A stretch of 64,000 bases of DNA from Eulemur rufifrons (GCF_041146395.1 NC_091001.1:104616965-104680964), one strand, 5' to 3'. Positions 30,225-40,000 are shown, numbered from the stretch's first letter. Notes: generated by a model from the sequence alone, not told the origin. Made by a program: numbers and translations.

Positions 30225-30470
30225 TAGCCCATCGCCAAGGCAGCAACTTTTACACAAGCACTTCCTGCGTGCCAGGCGCTGCTGTAAGCATTTCGAATAA
30301 CGTAGCACATTTAGCCCTCCCAACAAACCTATAAGGGGGGCTATTTTATCTCCATTTCCCACACGAGGACACTGAGGTCCAGCAGGGTGAATAACCTGCC
30401 CAGGGTGACACAGGGAGCGAGAAGAGCACTGAGAATTCAAACCCAAGCGTCTGGCTGCTCCCGGCTCCCG
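30225..30470 (-). mobile_element. MIR SINE, antisense, near full length
   Basis: CACTTCCTGCGTGCCAGGCG, CTGCTGTAAGCATTTCGAAT, ATCTCCATTTCCCACACGAG, GACACTGAGGTCCAGCAGGG, ACCTGCCCAGGGTGACACAG and GAATTCAAACCCAAGCGTC cover most of reverse MIR in order. Confidence 0.92.
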
Positions 30471-31089
30471 AGCTCGGAGCCAGGTCCACCTGCAGCTGTC
30501 ACGGCACGGTGAGCACCGGCCTGGCCGTCCCTTCTGATCCCCCGACGGGCTTTACCGGCTCTGCAGAAAACTGCCCAGGTTTATAGATTATGTGGACTGT
30601 TGCTTTTTACTCTCCAAAACACATTAAGTGATTTTGTCTGGAAATGTTTTACAAGCCCCAATTATGCCTCCTACATTCCCGCCTCGCTACAGCCCAGGTC
30701 CCCAGCCAGGACTGTAAAAGAGCCTTTTCTTCTTTCGAAAGCCTCTTAACTCTCTGCCCCCAGAGAGGGCTGGTTCTCCCCGAGTCTGGGAAAAGCAAAG
30801 CTCCCGTTCGGGCCCACGGGGAGTTTTTAGACCGACCGTCATGTCTCAGTCCTGCTCTCGCCCTTTTCATGAGACTCTTTAATTAGGTTCAGAAACATGT
30901 TTATGATCCTGAGAACCAGCCCGTGTTATATTAGGTAAGTTCAAAGCTCCATTTCCCCCAATAACTCTCAGAACATTTCAGTAAACTCAGAGGCCTGGCC
31001 CACAGCCAGCTCTGAACAAAATCAGACTGTGGGCAAATATTGCCTCCAGCATCCGCTGCTCTGGGCGGCTTTGGGAAGAGGACAGGGTT
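30471..31089. promoter_or_regulatory. Candidate conserved noncoding / regulatory block
   Basis: About 600 bp without any repeat word, unlike its flanks. It carries a homeodomain-type TTTAATTAGG at 30878-30887 and several AT-rich words (ACACATTAAGTGATTTTG, CCCCAATTATGCC, ACATGTTTATGATCC). A short 80-codon frame is not supported. Regulatory function is inferred from composition and repeat absence only. Confidence 0.35.
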
Positions 31090-31275
31090 TGGGCTTGTGC
31101 AGAGCTGGGCTTCCATCCCAGCGCCTCTCCCCACTGGCCGAGGGACCCTGGGCACACTACCTAACCAACCTCTCTGAGCCTAGGCATCCTAATTTTTAGA
31201 ATATAGATTTATTTAAAATGGGAATAATAATGGCCGTGGAGACGAAAATGAAGACTGAATGATATTTAAATGTTA
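31090..31275 (+). mobile_element. MIR SINE
   Basis: CTGGGCTTCCATCCCAGCGC, CGAGGGACCCTGGGCACACT, ACCTAACCAACCTCTCTGAGC, AAAATGGGAATAATAATGGC and GAAGACTGAATGATATTTAA follow MIR with a small AT-rich insertion after CTAATTTTT. Confidence 0.85.
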
Positions 31276-31819
31276 GTTCTCTCCAAAACTCGAGGGATTA
31301 AGTAGAAAGCACCAATCTAATCTCTGCAAAGCAAAGGAAGATGTCTAAGCCTTATCCTTGAACTCAGAAAGTTGTCATCTCGTCAGCGTAGAATGAAAAT
31401 TCTGCCTTTTGGTTTGTATTCCCGTTTCTTTTTCCAGCCATCACAATTAGTGCCAAGAAAGATAATTTGGATAAAATTTCTCGTAAAGCAATAGCTCATG
31501 ATACCTGTGGGTCACTCTCAATTGCATTTGCTTATAAAAGGTTGTTTGTCGTCTATCGTTGTGTAATATGTCAACTGAAATTTTTGAAGTGTGCCCTTAG
31601 ACTTTGCATAAACACTTTTAATTTTCTGGTTTCTTCTTTTTTTTAAATATTATGATTTTTTTAAAATATTCTCCCAATCCTGATTTTCTGTTTGTTTTAG
31701 TTTTCATTTTGGCAAAGGATGTTGGGTGATTCTATCACTGAAAATACCATTAAAATGATTGTATATTTTCACTGATTTCAGAAATTCAGACTAAATAAAA
31801 TGACTTAACCATACTGGGA
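31276..31819. promoter_or_regulatory. Candidate conserved noncoding block, AT-rich
   Basis: About 540 bp free of repeat words. Contains CACAATTAG (31442-31450), TTGCATTTGC (31522-31531, octamer-like), a perfect TATA-box word TATAAAAG (31533-31540) and TTTGCATAAACAC (31604-31616). No frame of note. The text is the kind seen in deeply conserved vertebrate elements, but conservation cannot be tested here. Confidence 0.35.
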
Positions 31820-31890
31820 ATAAACGAATTTAGAATGGGAATAATCATGGCTCTGAAGGTTGTGAGGATAAGATGACACATGACGTCAGC
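31820..31890 (+). mobile_element. MIR SINE 3' fragment
   Basis: TTTAGAATGGGAATAATCATG, GCTCTGAAGGTTGTGAGGAT and AAGATGACACATGACG match MIR 'aaaatggggataataa... agggttgttgtgaggattaaatga'. Confidence 0.7.
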
Positions 31891-32174
31891 TGCCTTGCCT
31901 CCCCCCCTTGGGCCGGATGGGGCCGAGCTCGCTCGCAGAGGAGGCGGCTGCCAGGTGAACGGACCCTCCTCCTGGGAGGCTGCATTTTCATCCTCTATCC
32001 TGGGAGAGGCCGTTCCCTCCCTTTGGGAACCTTGGCTCCAATCACAGGGCCTGGGCTGCAGGAGGCGTGAAAACCCTCACCGTGGCAGGAAACGTTTCGC
32101 AGCCGGAGCGCAGTCCGCGTGCACCAAAACCGGTGTCACCGTCACAGGGCAGCAGCGCACAGATGGCACAGACA
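31891..32174. other. GC-rich unassigned stretch
   Basis: Several CpGs (GAGCTCGCTCGCAG, AACGTTTCGCAGCCGGAGCGCAG split over 32089-32110). No repeat or domain-bearing frame. Confidence 0.35.
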
Positions 32175-32330
32175 GCCTCATCCAATCCTCACCGCCCACA
32201 AAGACGGGTAGGACTCTTCATCCTATTTTACACACGATGTAACCGAGAAAGAACTTGTCTAACACTTCCCAGTGAGTCAGAGATAGAAACCCAGAGCCAG
32301 CCTGACCCCACGACCATCTACTGTCGGGGA
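32175..32330 (-). mobile_element. MIR SINE, antisense
   Basis: CCTCATCCAATCCTCACCGC, CTTCATCCTATTTTACACAC, GATGTAACCGAGAAAGAAC and TGAGTCAGAGATAGAAACCC follow reverse MIR. Confidence 0.85.
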
Positions 32331-32486
32331 TGGCACCTCCTTTTCCTGCCCTGAGGCTTTGGGAGAGCTGAGCAGAACCTTCCGGAGCCGAGGGCAGGCT
32401 CCGCCCAAGTAGCTCTAAGGCCATGTGCTGCTCGAGATTTTATCAGCAACCTCCCTCCCCTAGTCCCAATGGGGGGACCATCATTT

Positions 32487-32500
32487 AAGAACCAGAGAGC
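32487..32500 (+). repeat. Alu target-site duplication, left copy
   Basis: AAGAACCAGAGAGC directly precedes the Alu and is repeated exactly after its poly(A) at 32840-32853. Confidence 0.95.
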
Positions 32501-32839
<339 letters not shown>

Positions 32840-32840
<1 letters not shown>

Positions 32841-32853
32841 AGAACCAGAGAGC
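32840..32853 (+). repeat. Alu target-site duplication, right copy
   Basis: Exact repeat of the 14 bp at 32487-32500; its first A overlaps the end of the Alu tail. Confidence 0.95.
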
Positions 32854-33004
32854 GCAGAGGGACCACAGCACCCTGGGACCCCAGAGCTGCCCACCCTGTC
32901 TCCCCTCCCCTGGTCTCCACCCAGAGCTTTCCCTCCAGCCTCTCCACTCCCACACACTCAGCAGCCTCTGCCTTCTTCTTCCCCACTCTTGGCTCGCTGA
33001 AGGG

Positions 33005-33150
33005 GGCAGCAAGGTGCCACGGAAGGAGCACTGGACGAAGAGTCCAAAGGCCTGGTTCCTACCTCAGCTCCCTCACTGCTGTCTTACTGTGTGACCCTGG
33101 GGGAATCTCCTCCCTTCTCTGGGCTTCATGCACCACCTATTCAAAAGCAG
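33005..33150 (+). mobile_element. MIR SINE fragment
   Basis: GGAGCACTGGACGAAGAGTC, CTGGTTCCTACCTCAGCTCC, TTACTGTGTGACCCTGGGGG and TTCTCTGGGCTTCATGCACC are MIR core in plus orientation. Confidence 0.8.
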
Positions 33151-33479
33151 ATTCGGCCCAAGTATCTCCCGAGCCCTGCCTGGTTGTGCTCAAAACTACC
33201 TGTCAGGCTTCCTCAACCTAGCTCGGTGGCCTTGTTGTAGCTTCATGGCCATCTGACCTCAGCCCCAACAGCTAGCTATCCGCACTAGAGAGACTAGGAG
33301 AAAAAAGCCTAGGTCAGGTTTTAGGATTTTTTACTGCATTGCAGTAAAAAGAAAAAAAAAAACAAAAACAACAACAACAAAAAACCCAACTCTTAGGAGA
33401 TTCAGTGCTTTAAAACAACAGAGTCAAACCAGAATTTGAAATTCCTTTTTCCCAGTCAGTCCCGTGACCCCATGTATGT
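33151..33479. other. Spacer with palindrome and A-rich tract
   Basis: Unassigned DNA containing the palindrome at 33328-33350 and an A/CAA-rich tract at 33351-33386. Confidence 0.4.
33328..33350. repeat. Perfect short palindrome
   Basis: Arms TTTTTACTGCA and TGCAGTAAAAA, exact reverse complements, separated by one T. Followed directly by an A-rich tract with ACAACAACAAC units. Confidence 0.9.
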
Positions 33480-33690
33480 TACTCACATCTAAAAGGTGGC
33501 TAACACCGTGCAGGGTGGTGGCATGGATGGAACTCTTATGTAACGTGGGGACTCATAGAAAGTGCCTGGCACCAGGCGTTGGTATATGGTACTGCTTTTC
33601 CCGCAGCCACAAGCAGCAGTGGGGGTGCAAGCAAGTCACTCCGCCTCTCTGGGCCTCAGTCACCCCTTTGGACAAGGAGCACGTTGCACT
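33480..33690 (+). mobile_element. Two MIR SINE fragments in tandem
   Basis: A 3' piece (ATCTAAAAGGTGGCTAACACC, AAAGTGCCTGGCACCAGGCG, up to about 33600) is followed by a core piece (GCAAGCAAGTCACTCCGCC, TCTCTGGGCCTCAGTCACCC). Because 3' sequence precedes core sequence on the same strand, these are two insertions rather than one. Confidence 0.65.
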
Positions 33691-33778
33691 GGAAAATTTT
33701 TCCTTGAGCCTGCTGTGTTTCCGAGCCAAATACATAAAGTTCTGTATGTTTTTCTCTTGCATCTTGGGTCTCTTGCAT

Positions 33779-34145
33779 CTTTTTTTTTTTTTTTTTAGTA
33801 ACCACTTTATTAAGATATCATTCACATACCACACAACCCACCCACTTCTTAGAGTATACAGTTCAGTGGGTTTTAGTATATTCACAGAGTTGTGCGGCTA
33901 TCACTGCAATCGATTTTACACCACTTCCATCAGCCCGAAAGCAAACCCCGTACGTATTAGAAGTCATTCCCCATTCTCCCCAAACTCCCCAGCACTCCGC
34001 AACCCCCAATCTACGTTCTGTCACTCTTGACCGGCCTGTTCTGGACATTTCCCACAGACGGAATCCTACACGGTGGGTCCTTGTGCCTCACTGCCTTCAC
34101 CTGGCGCACGTGTCCACCTTTGCCCACGCTGGCGCATGTCTCCCT
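33779..34145 (-). mobile_element. L1M LINE 3' end with poly(T), antisense
   Basis: Starts with a T-run (33779-33797, the reversed poly(A) tail), then ACTTTATTAAGATATCATTC, ACAGTTCAGTGGGTTTTAGT, ATTCACAGAGTTGTGCGGC, AGCAAACCCCGTACGTATTA and GTTCTGGACATTTCCCACAG. Contiguous antisense L1M 3' end with its tail preserved. Confidence 0.93.
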
Positions 34146-34479
34146 GCTTTCTGTGTTCCCAGGCCCTTGGTGTCCCCGCCTGGCCTTGCCTGCTCTTGCA
34201 GAGGCTTCCCGAGCCCCAGGGGCACCCTCCTCTGGAACCCACAATCCAGGGGTGCACAGCCCCCCTGCGACACTGCCTCCTACCCCAGGAAACACATTTC
34301 TTAATCTTTTCCACAGGTTTTAAGACAAACTGACCTGCTGTCGACAGCACTAATGCCTTTCTTCCTCTCCAGTGCTCCTGTCTGTTCTCTCTCTTTTTTC
34401 CTAAAGGAATTTGTTTTAGATGTTGTGTGTACGGGCTTTCCCTGCCTAACCTGTCACTTTGGAACGGGGATTGATGTTA
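34146..34479. other. GC-rich spacer, nothing identified
   Basis: No transposon recognised apart from the trailing L1 edge. Overlapping frames on both strands (up to 98 codons) continue out of the L1 and are not genes. Confidence 0.4.
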
Positions 34480-34680
34480 AGTAGCACTGACTGACTCCCG
34501 CTACGTTCCACTTGCTCCATACACAGTCTCCCCTCCACTCTCCTGGGGTCGGCAGTATTATCTCTATTCTGCAAATGCACACTGAGGCTCAGGGAGACGC
34601 TGGGATTCCCCCAAGTCTGCTCCTCAGTCAGCAGGAGCGATAGGATTGAACCCTCGTCTCTGCCTTATTCTGCCTCCCCA
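34480..34680 (-). mobile_element. MIR SINE, antisense
   Basis: TAAGTAGCACTGACTGACTC, GGTCGGCAGTATTATCTCTA, TTCTGCAAATGCACACTGAG, GCTCAGGGAGACGCTGGG and GATAGGATTGAACCCTCGTC follow reverse MIR. Confidence 0.85.
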
Positions 34681-34954
34681 AGGAGCAAAACCCGTGACCA
34701 TCCGATGGTGGTTCTGACAATTCCCTCCAATGCCACAGACGTGACGGAGCACACCAGGGACCCCTGCAACGTCACGGCAGTGCACACGCATGGCTGCTTA
34801 GGGAAGGCCAGCCCAAAGTTCCCCTGACCTCTGCAAAAAGGAGTGCACAAGAGTTAGATTTACCAGTATAAGTTCAGAGAAACGTGTTTAAAGATGTTTC
34901 CTAGCACATTGCTGATAATCGTTAATGAAATAAACCATTGATGTGTTCATTATT

Positions 34955-35130
34955 TGTCTATGTTCCTTCCCTGGCTCCGAAGCCTCTGATGGCTCCCCAT
35001 TACCTACAGAAGCACGTCCAAATTTCCTCCATGTGGCCCAAAATGCCCTGCATGATTAGGGGAGCCACCTTCCCTGACACAGGGTCCCTGCCAGGCCCTC
35101 CCCAATCCTCATTTGCTCAAAATCTTTCAG
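34955..35130 (+). mobile_element. L2 LINE fragment
   Basis: AAGCCTCTGATGGCTCCCCA, TTACCTACAGAAGCACGTCC, AAATTTCCTCCATGTGGCC and CAAAATGCCCTGCATGATTA match plus-strand L2 (cttcaatggctccccattgcc... aaggccctgcatgatctgg). Confidence 0.85.
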
Positions 35131-35705
35131 AACAGCAAGATCAATTGGAAATAGTTACCACCTGAGATTAAACACATTTGAATCACTGCAGTATTGCGGG
35201 GTGGGGAATGTGGCTCCGTAACCATCAGAGGAGCTAAGGTTGCATCGAGAGAGCCAGGGAGGGACTCCAGGTCAGTCCGTGTGGTGGTCACAGCCACTTG
35301 TCAGATCGGGAAGCACAGACTTGTAAGGAAATAAGTGGAGAGGGGCAGCGGAGACTAAGGACCAGGCCCCGCTGGCGGCCTCGGCATTCCCTGCGAAGCA
35401 GCAGGTGAGAGCGCTGCGGGAGGGACGGAGGGATGAGCGAGCAGAGTGCAGGCGTGGTGGACACGCTCAGGTTCCAGGGAGCCACGGTACTGAGGGCAGG
35501 GGAGGCGGTGGGGCAGGGAGAGTGGAGTGGGAGCTGCCCTGAATACATTCTCAGCAGCCCGGGAAGCCAAAAGAGAGGAGGGATACTGGGAGGGAGGGCT
35601 GGCAGGTACTGGGGTTGGCAGGTAAAATGGCCAAAGAGGGAGCCTCCCGGGGGGCGGGCGGGGGGTGGGGGGCAACTTCTAGGTCCAGGGAGGTTTGTAT
35701 TGAAC
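35131..35705. other. Repeat-poor, G-rich on plus strand
   Basis: No repeat recognised. Ends in a strong G-run cluster (35650-35673). A 141-codon plus frame (35433-35858) runs into an LTR and is not supported. Confidence 0.4.
35650..35673 (+). other. Potential G-quadruplex tract
   Basis: Successive G-runs GGGGGG, GGG, GGGGGG and GGGGGG separated by one base (C, C, T) meet the usual G4 pattern of four G3+ runs with short loops. Confidence 0.6.
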
Positions 35706-36200
35706 TTGAGTATCTATTGCTGCATAACAAATCATCTTAAAACCTTGTGGTTCGGAGCAGCCTTTGTCATTTATCTTAACCTTTCACAGTCTTTGGGGGT
35801 TGGGGATTTGAAGGAGGTTGGCGGTTCTCCCATGAGGTTATGGTCAGATGGTGGCTGAGCTGCAGTCTTCTGAAGGCTCCAGGGGGGCTTCCAAGGTGGC
35901 CATTCACATGGCTGGCAAGCTGGCCGGGACCATGCTTAGTCTCCACGTGGGTCCTCCCACGGGGCTGCCTGAGTATCCTCATGGCATGGTGGCTGGCCTT
36001 CCTCAGAGCGAGTGGTCCCAGAGACCAAGGCAGGACCTGCAATGCTTTTATGACCTAGACTCAGAGGTCACACACTGTCACTTCTGCTTGTTCTTTTGAT
36101 AATACGAGACTGTTGCTTATTCAGTGTGAGAGGGGCCTACCCCGGAACATAAATACTAAGAAGTAAGGATCAGTGAGGGCCACCTTAGAGGCTAGCAATG
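35706..36200 (-). mobile_element. MaLR/ERVL-type LTR, antisense
   Basis: Opens TGAGTATCTATTGCTGCATA and ACAAATCATCTTAAAACC, passes TCTCCCATGAGGTTATGGTC, ATTCACATGGCTGGCAAGC, TTTTATGACCTAGACTCAG and GTCACACACTGTCACTTCTG, and ends CACCTTAGAGGCTAGC. Antisense MaLR-class LTR of about 495 bp, solo. Confidence 0.8.
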
Positions 36201-36211
36201 CTAAATACATT

Positions 36212-36289
36212 AATTAAGCCCTATTTTGTGCTAGGAAAAGTAGCCGTCATTGGTTAAGAACCCATGTGATCTATTATCTCATGAATCCT
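36212..36289 (-). mobile_element. MIR SINE, antisense, left part of a split copy
   Basis: TTAATTAAGCCCTATTTTGTG, CTAGGAAAAGTAGCCGTC and CTATTATCTCATGAATCCTTC match reverse MIR. It is interrupted by L2-tail sequence and resumes at about 36380. Confidence 0.75.
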
Positions 36290-36355
36290 TCAAAATCTCC
36301 AGCAACTAGCCCAGTGCCTATGCAGAATAGTAACTCAATAAAAAGTGTTGAATAA
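36290..36355 (+). mobile_element. L2 LINE 3' tip
   Basis: CTAGCCCAGTGCCTATGCAG, AATAGTAACTCAATAAAAAG and TGTTGAATAAGGGA match the plus-strand L2 terminus (tagcacagtgcctggcacatagtaggtgctcaataaatgtttgttgaatga). Lies between two parts of an antisense MIR. Confidence 0.8.
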
Positions 36356-36379
36356 GGGAACAATCCTGTGACACAGATT

Positions 36380-36560
36380 TTATAACCCATGCCCCTCCAC
36401 CTTCCAGCCCCTTTTGTTTGTGATGAATGAGACAACTGAAGCCCAGCTCTGTTAAGCAACTTGCCTAAAGTCACACAGCCAAGGAGGGAATGAGCTGGGA
36501 TTCAAGCCCAGGTATCTCTGGCTTCAAAACCAGAGTGCTTGCTGCCCACTGGGCTACCTT
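36380..36560 (-). mobile_element. MIR SINE, antisense, right part of a split copy
   Basis: ATGAATGAGACAACTGAAGC, CAACTTGCCTAAAGTCACAC, AGCCAAGGAGGGAATGAGC, TGGGATTCAAGCCCAGGTA and ACCAGAGTGCTTGCTGCCC are reverse MIR core. Continues the copy begun at 36212. Confidence 0.92.
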
Positions 36561-37114
36561 GACAGACACTATGCGTCATGAAGTGGATGTTCCCAGCCTC
36601 CCGGCCTGGGAGGACTCAGAACTAGATGGCTGTCAGCAGAGAACTGCTCAGTGACTCTTTCCAAGAGCTGAGGCCCCTCAAGGCTGAGGTCTCCCACCAG
36701 GCAGCCAGGTCAGTCTGGCCCCAAGGAGACCAGGGAAAAGCATTGAGTCATCTGTTTACACCATTTCCAGCTCTACCTGTGTTTTTCACTTACTGTATAC
36801 AAGTCTCAGCAGACTATTCCTGACTCGCATCCCTCAGGAACTTCCGGTTTTAGAGCCAGATTCTCCAGCAAGGCCCGGGAGGAAGGAGAGGGTTCAGGGG
36901 ACAGCCTGAGCCCACGCCTCAGTGCAGATCTTCCTTTCCAGTGGGGACTGGAAATCCCCGTGTCCCACTGCATCCCTGCAAACTCCTCTGCGGGCCTTCC
37001 GGGCAGACTTCCGGCTGCATGTACGTGGATGCCCCCCAGCCTTCTCGCCCACTGCCCCCCTGCTCTTACCTCCCGGCTCAATCCCACAGACCCCTTCCCC
37101 ATGGAGCAGGAACG
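36561..37114. other. Repeat-poor stretch, nothing identified
   Basis: No assignment. GC-rich from 36840 on. Small frames on both strands overlap; none is convincing. Confidence 0.4.
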
Positions 37115-37205
37115 AGGGACATGGGCCAGAGTCAGATCAGCAGGGCTCGAGTCCCCACTCGGTCACTGAGCTATAACTTAGACAAGTCACTTAACTTCTG
37201 AGCCT
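37115..37205 (+). mobile_element. MIR SINE fragment cut by an L1 insertion
   Basis: GTCAGATCAGCAGGGCTCG, AGTCCCCACTCGGTCACTGA, CTTAGACAAGTCACTTAAC and TTCTGAGCCTCTCC are plus-strand MIR core. Stops abruptly where L1M begins. Confidence 0.8.
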
Positions 37206-38175
37206 CTCCAAAGAAGACATAAAATGGCCAATACATATGACAAGATGTTCAACATCATTAATTATCAGGGAAATGCAAATCAAAACCACAGTGAGCTATC
37301 ACCTCACACCTGTTAGGTTAGCTATTATCAAAAAGAAAAAGTATTAGCAAGTATGTGGAGAAATTGGAACACTTTACACTTGTACGCAGCAGCTAGGGTA
37401 AACAGTATGGATGATCTTCAAAAAATTAAAAATAGAACCGCCATATGATCCAGCAATCCCACTTCTTGGTATATATCCAGAAGCATTAAAATCAGGATTT
37501 CAAAGAGATCTCTGAACCCCCGTGTCATTGCAGAATTATTCACAATAGCTGAGATATGGAAACAGTCTAAATGTCTGTTGATGGATGAGTGGATAGAGAA
37601 AATGTAGTATATACATACAATGGATATTTATTCTGCCTTAACAAAGAAGGAAATCCTGCCATATGCAACACTATGAATGAACCTGGAGGACATTATGCTC
37701 AGTGAAATAAACCAGCCACAGAAGGACAAATATGGCATGATTCCACTTATATGAGGCATCTAAAATAGTCAGGCTCATAGAAGCAGAGAATACAATATTG
37801 GTTGCCAGAAGCTGAGGGGTGAGGGAAATGGGAAGTTGTTGTTTAGCAGGTATAATGTTTTACTTATATTGGATGAGCAAGTTCTAGAGATCTGCTGTAC
37901 AACGTAGTGCCTACACTTAATGGTACAGTATCGTGTACTTGAAAATTTGTTAATAGAGTAGATCTCATGTTAAGTGTTCCTATCACACACACACACACAA
38001 AGTTGGTGGGTGTGGATATTTGGCAGGTTTTGGATATTTCTATCATCACCATGATTCTGGTGATGATATCATGGGTGTTTGTTTGCACTGTCCAAATTGA
38101 TTCAATTCTACACATTAAATGCGGGCAGTTCTTTGTATGTCAATTATACCTCAATAAAGCTTTTTCTAAACATTG
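37206..38175 (+). mobile_element. L1M LINE, 5'-truncated with intact 3' end
   Basis: Plus-strand L1: AAATGGCCAATACATATGAC, GCAAATCAAAACCACAGTGAG, CCATATGATCCAGCAATCCC, AATGTCTGTTGATGGATGAG, ATTATGCTCAGTGAAATAAAC, CCTGGAGG, TTGGTTGCCAGAAGCTGAGG, ATTATACCTCAATAAAGC. About 970 bp of ORF2 C-terminus and 3' UTR, ending near a canonical AATAAA. The best preserved old L1 in the window; reading frame broken. Contains a (CA)n tract in the 3' UTR. Confidence 0.95.
37984..37999. repeat. (CA)n microsatellite in L1 3' UTR
   Basis: About eight CA units, uninterrupted. Confidence 0.9.
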
Positions 38176-38589
38176 ACCTTTCAAGAGCAAAAACAAAAAA
38201 ATCCTGACATTTGCAATCGTGGTGACTACAATCAGGGAGAGATCTGACGTCACGTTCCACCTCCTACCTAGAGCAGGCGTCGCCTGGGCTGGTGTGAAGC
38301 TAGAAGCCGTGGGCCGTAGGAGCCGGCTCAGGGTGAGCCAGGGAGGCTGTTCCCCTGCCCAGCCTCCTGCCACCTTCCTCTCCTGCCCGTCCTTCAGGAT
38401 CCAGGTGTGGTCACTCCCAGCTCCTGGAACATCAGCTGACTCCGGCTCCTCGATGCCTTGGGGCTTTTCTAAGACCAGGATATGCCCTAGGTGTGTAGTG
38501 AGGCTGCCCCACTTGTGGTATTTCTATCTACGTTTTCTTCATAGTGAGCAGTGCCCTTGACCGGCTTTGCACATTTCAGAGTTAGCATT
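38176..38589. other. Repeat-poor stretch, nothing identified
   Basis: No repeat recognised; GC-rich at 38260-38480. A 113-codon frame has no domain. Confidence 0.4.
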
Positions 38590-38660
38590 TGGCAAAGAGG
38601 TTTTGTGCCATTTGATCCTCCCAGTAGACCCCTAATAAGTTCAGGACATCAAATGCTCCC
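38590..38660 (-). mobile_element. MIR SINE fragment, antisense
   Basis: TTTTGTGCCATTTGATCCTC, CCAGTAGACCCCTAATAAG match reverse MIR (atctcatttaatcctcacaacaaccctatga). Confidence 0.55.
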
Positions 38661-39639
38661 TGAGTGAACGAATAGTGAGCCTAGACACCTTCAAACTCTG
38701 GATGAGAATCAGCCGGGGCTGGCCTGGGAGCTAGGAGCCGGCCAGGCCAGGGCTGTTGGTGGTCTCCCGTGTTGACGGAGCGGAGTCAGCAGTGCCCCTC
38801 CTCTGCTCCCCTCTGCTCCCCTCTGCCCCACCCCACCCCACTCCCCAGCCCGTCTCCCCACCCCAGAGTCACACTTAAACCCCCAGCTGATGTCTGTGGG
38901 GCCCCAGATCATCTGACCCCAAGAACAACACAGCCCACTCCTCACTTCCCGGGCTAGGTCTGCCCCCCAGCTATTCCACCACACTCAGAAGAGGGTTGCG
39001 ACTGCTTTTATAGTTTTAAACGAAGCACCATTTTCACACGCTACTTCCAGTGTTGCTGCTTTGACTGAGAAAAGAATTCTTTTCTTTTTTTTCCTAGGAT
39101 GGAATTTGCAACGTGTTTTCTCAACCCACCCCCATCAGACTGCAGTGAAACGAACTCTGGGCATGCCTGTCTCTACCAGCAAAACTCGGCTAATCCAAGG
39201 ACGGTCATTAACTTGTTATTCTAAGTAATCCTCTGCTGAAAGCTGTGAGCCGCCTGGGATGGACAAGGGCAGGGTTTTCAAGCACCAAAAAATCAGACTT
39301 GCCTGCTCACATGGGGACAGCCAGCCTCCCAAGAGGAGGAGGGAGACGCAGGCTGACCCCGGACAGGACAGAAAGAGCCATTGCAAATCCAGCCACGTCT
39401 CAGCCGGCTTTGTGTGTGTTTCTGGCGTTGCGTGGGGAGTGTTTCCTCAGCCAGCCACTCACCGGCATTTACATCTCTGCTGTTGACAGAGGCTTCCTCA
39501 CTTATCAAATCAGATTAACAGTGGAAGCAGCTTCTCACCTATGTTTCTAAAACACACAGCTTATTACACACCCTGCCTTAAAAAAATCCTCAATACTTGC
39601 CCGACAATTAGAGTTATTAGATCAACTCCTGAGAGGCCA
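38661..39639. other. Repeat-poor stretch
   Basis: Includes a pyrimidine-rich tandem tract (38801-38850) and an AT-richer, repeat-free section 38985-39110 (GACTGCTTTTATAGTTTTAA). No gene recognised. Confidence 0.4.
38801..38850. repeat. CTCTGCTCCC tandem and CCCCA-rich tract
   Basis: Two exact and one altered copy of the 10-mer CTCTGCTCCC, then three CCCCA units. Homopyrimidine-biased on the plus strand. Confidence 0.85.
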
Positions 39640-40000
39640 TTCTCACCTGGTTCTTTCCTGCCATTTCCTTCTCCAACCACAGCTTCCTACTTAACATCCC
39701 CCAAACCTACTAGGCTCCTCTGTGCCAAATGCATTTGCACTGGCTGTTCCCTTTGCCTGGAGTGTCTTTCCCCATTTTTCTAACAACGGATTCACAACAG
39801 CTCTTAAAGCTACTCACATATCCCAGCCAGGACTTGCTGCTCCCAAAGCCCTCTCTGTCCCTCCACTTAGCATTTGAAATTATTTGTGTTGCTGTCTGGT
39901 TTCTACCCCCGCCCCCACGCCACACCATAAAGTTGTATTGTTCCCTGAGCGCTAAAACAAAAGCCCCTTTAATGTTTCCCAAAGCATCACAGCTTCACCT
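39640..40000 (+). mobile_element. L2 LINE 3' region
   Basis: TCCTGCCATTTCCTTCTCC, AATGCATTTGCACTGGCTG, TTCCCTTTGCCTGGAGTGTC, TTTCCCCATTTTTCTAAC and CCAAAGCCCTCTCTGTCCC are plus-strand L2 in order (tttgcacatgctgttccctctgcctggaatgcccttcccc). Confidence 0.9.

Noticed and set aside
33464..34030. 188-codon plus-strand frame
   Set aside because: It spans two MIR pieces, a poly(T) tract and an antisense L1M; not a gene.
36212..36560. Two separate MIRs instead of one split copy
   Set aside because: The two pieces are collinear in reverse MIR order with the L2 tip between them, so one split copy is simpler.
37206..38175. L1 as a potentially active element
   Set aside because: 5'-truncated to under 1 kb, diverged, with a broken reading frame.
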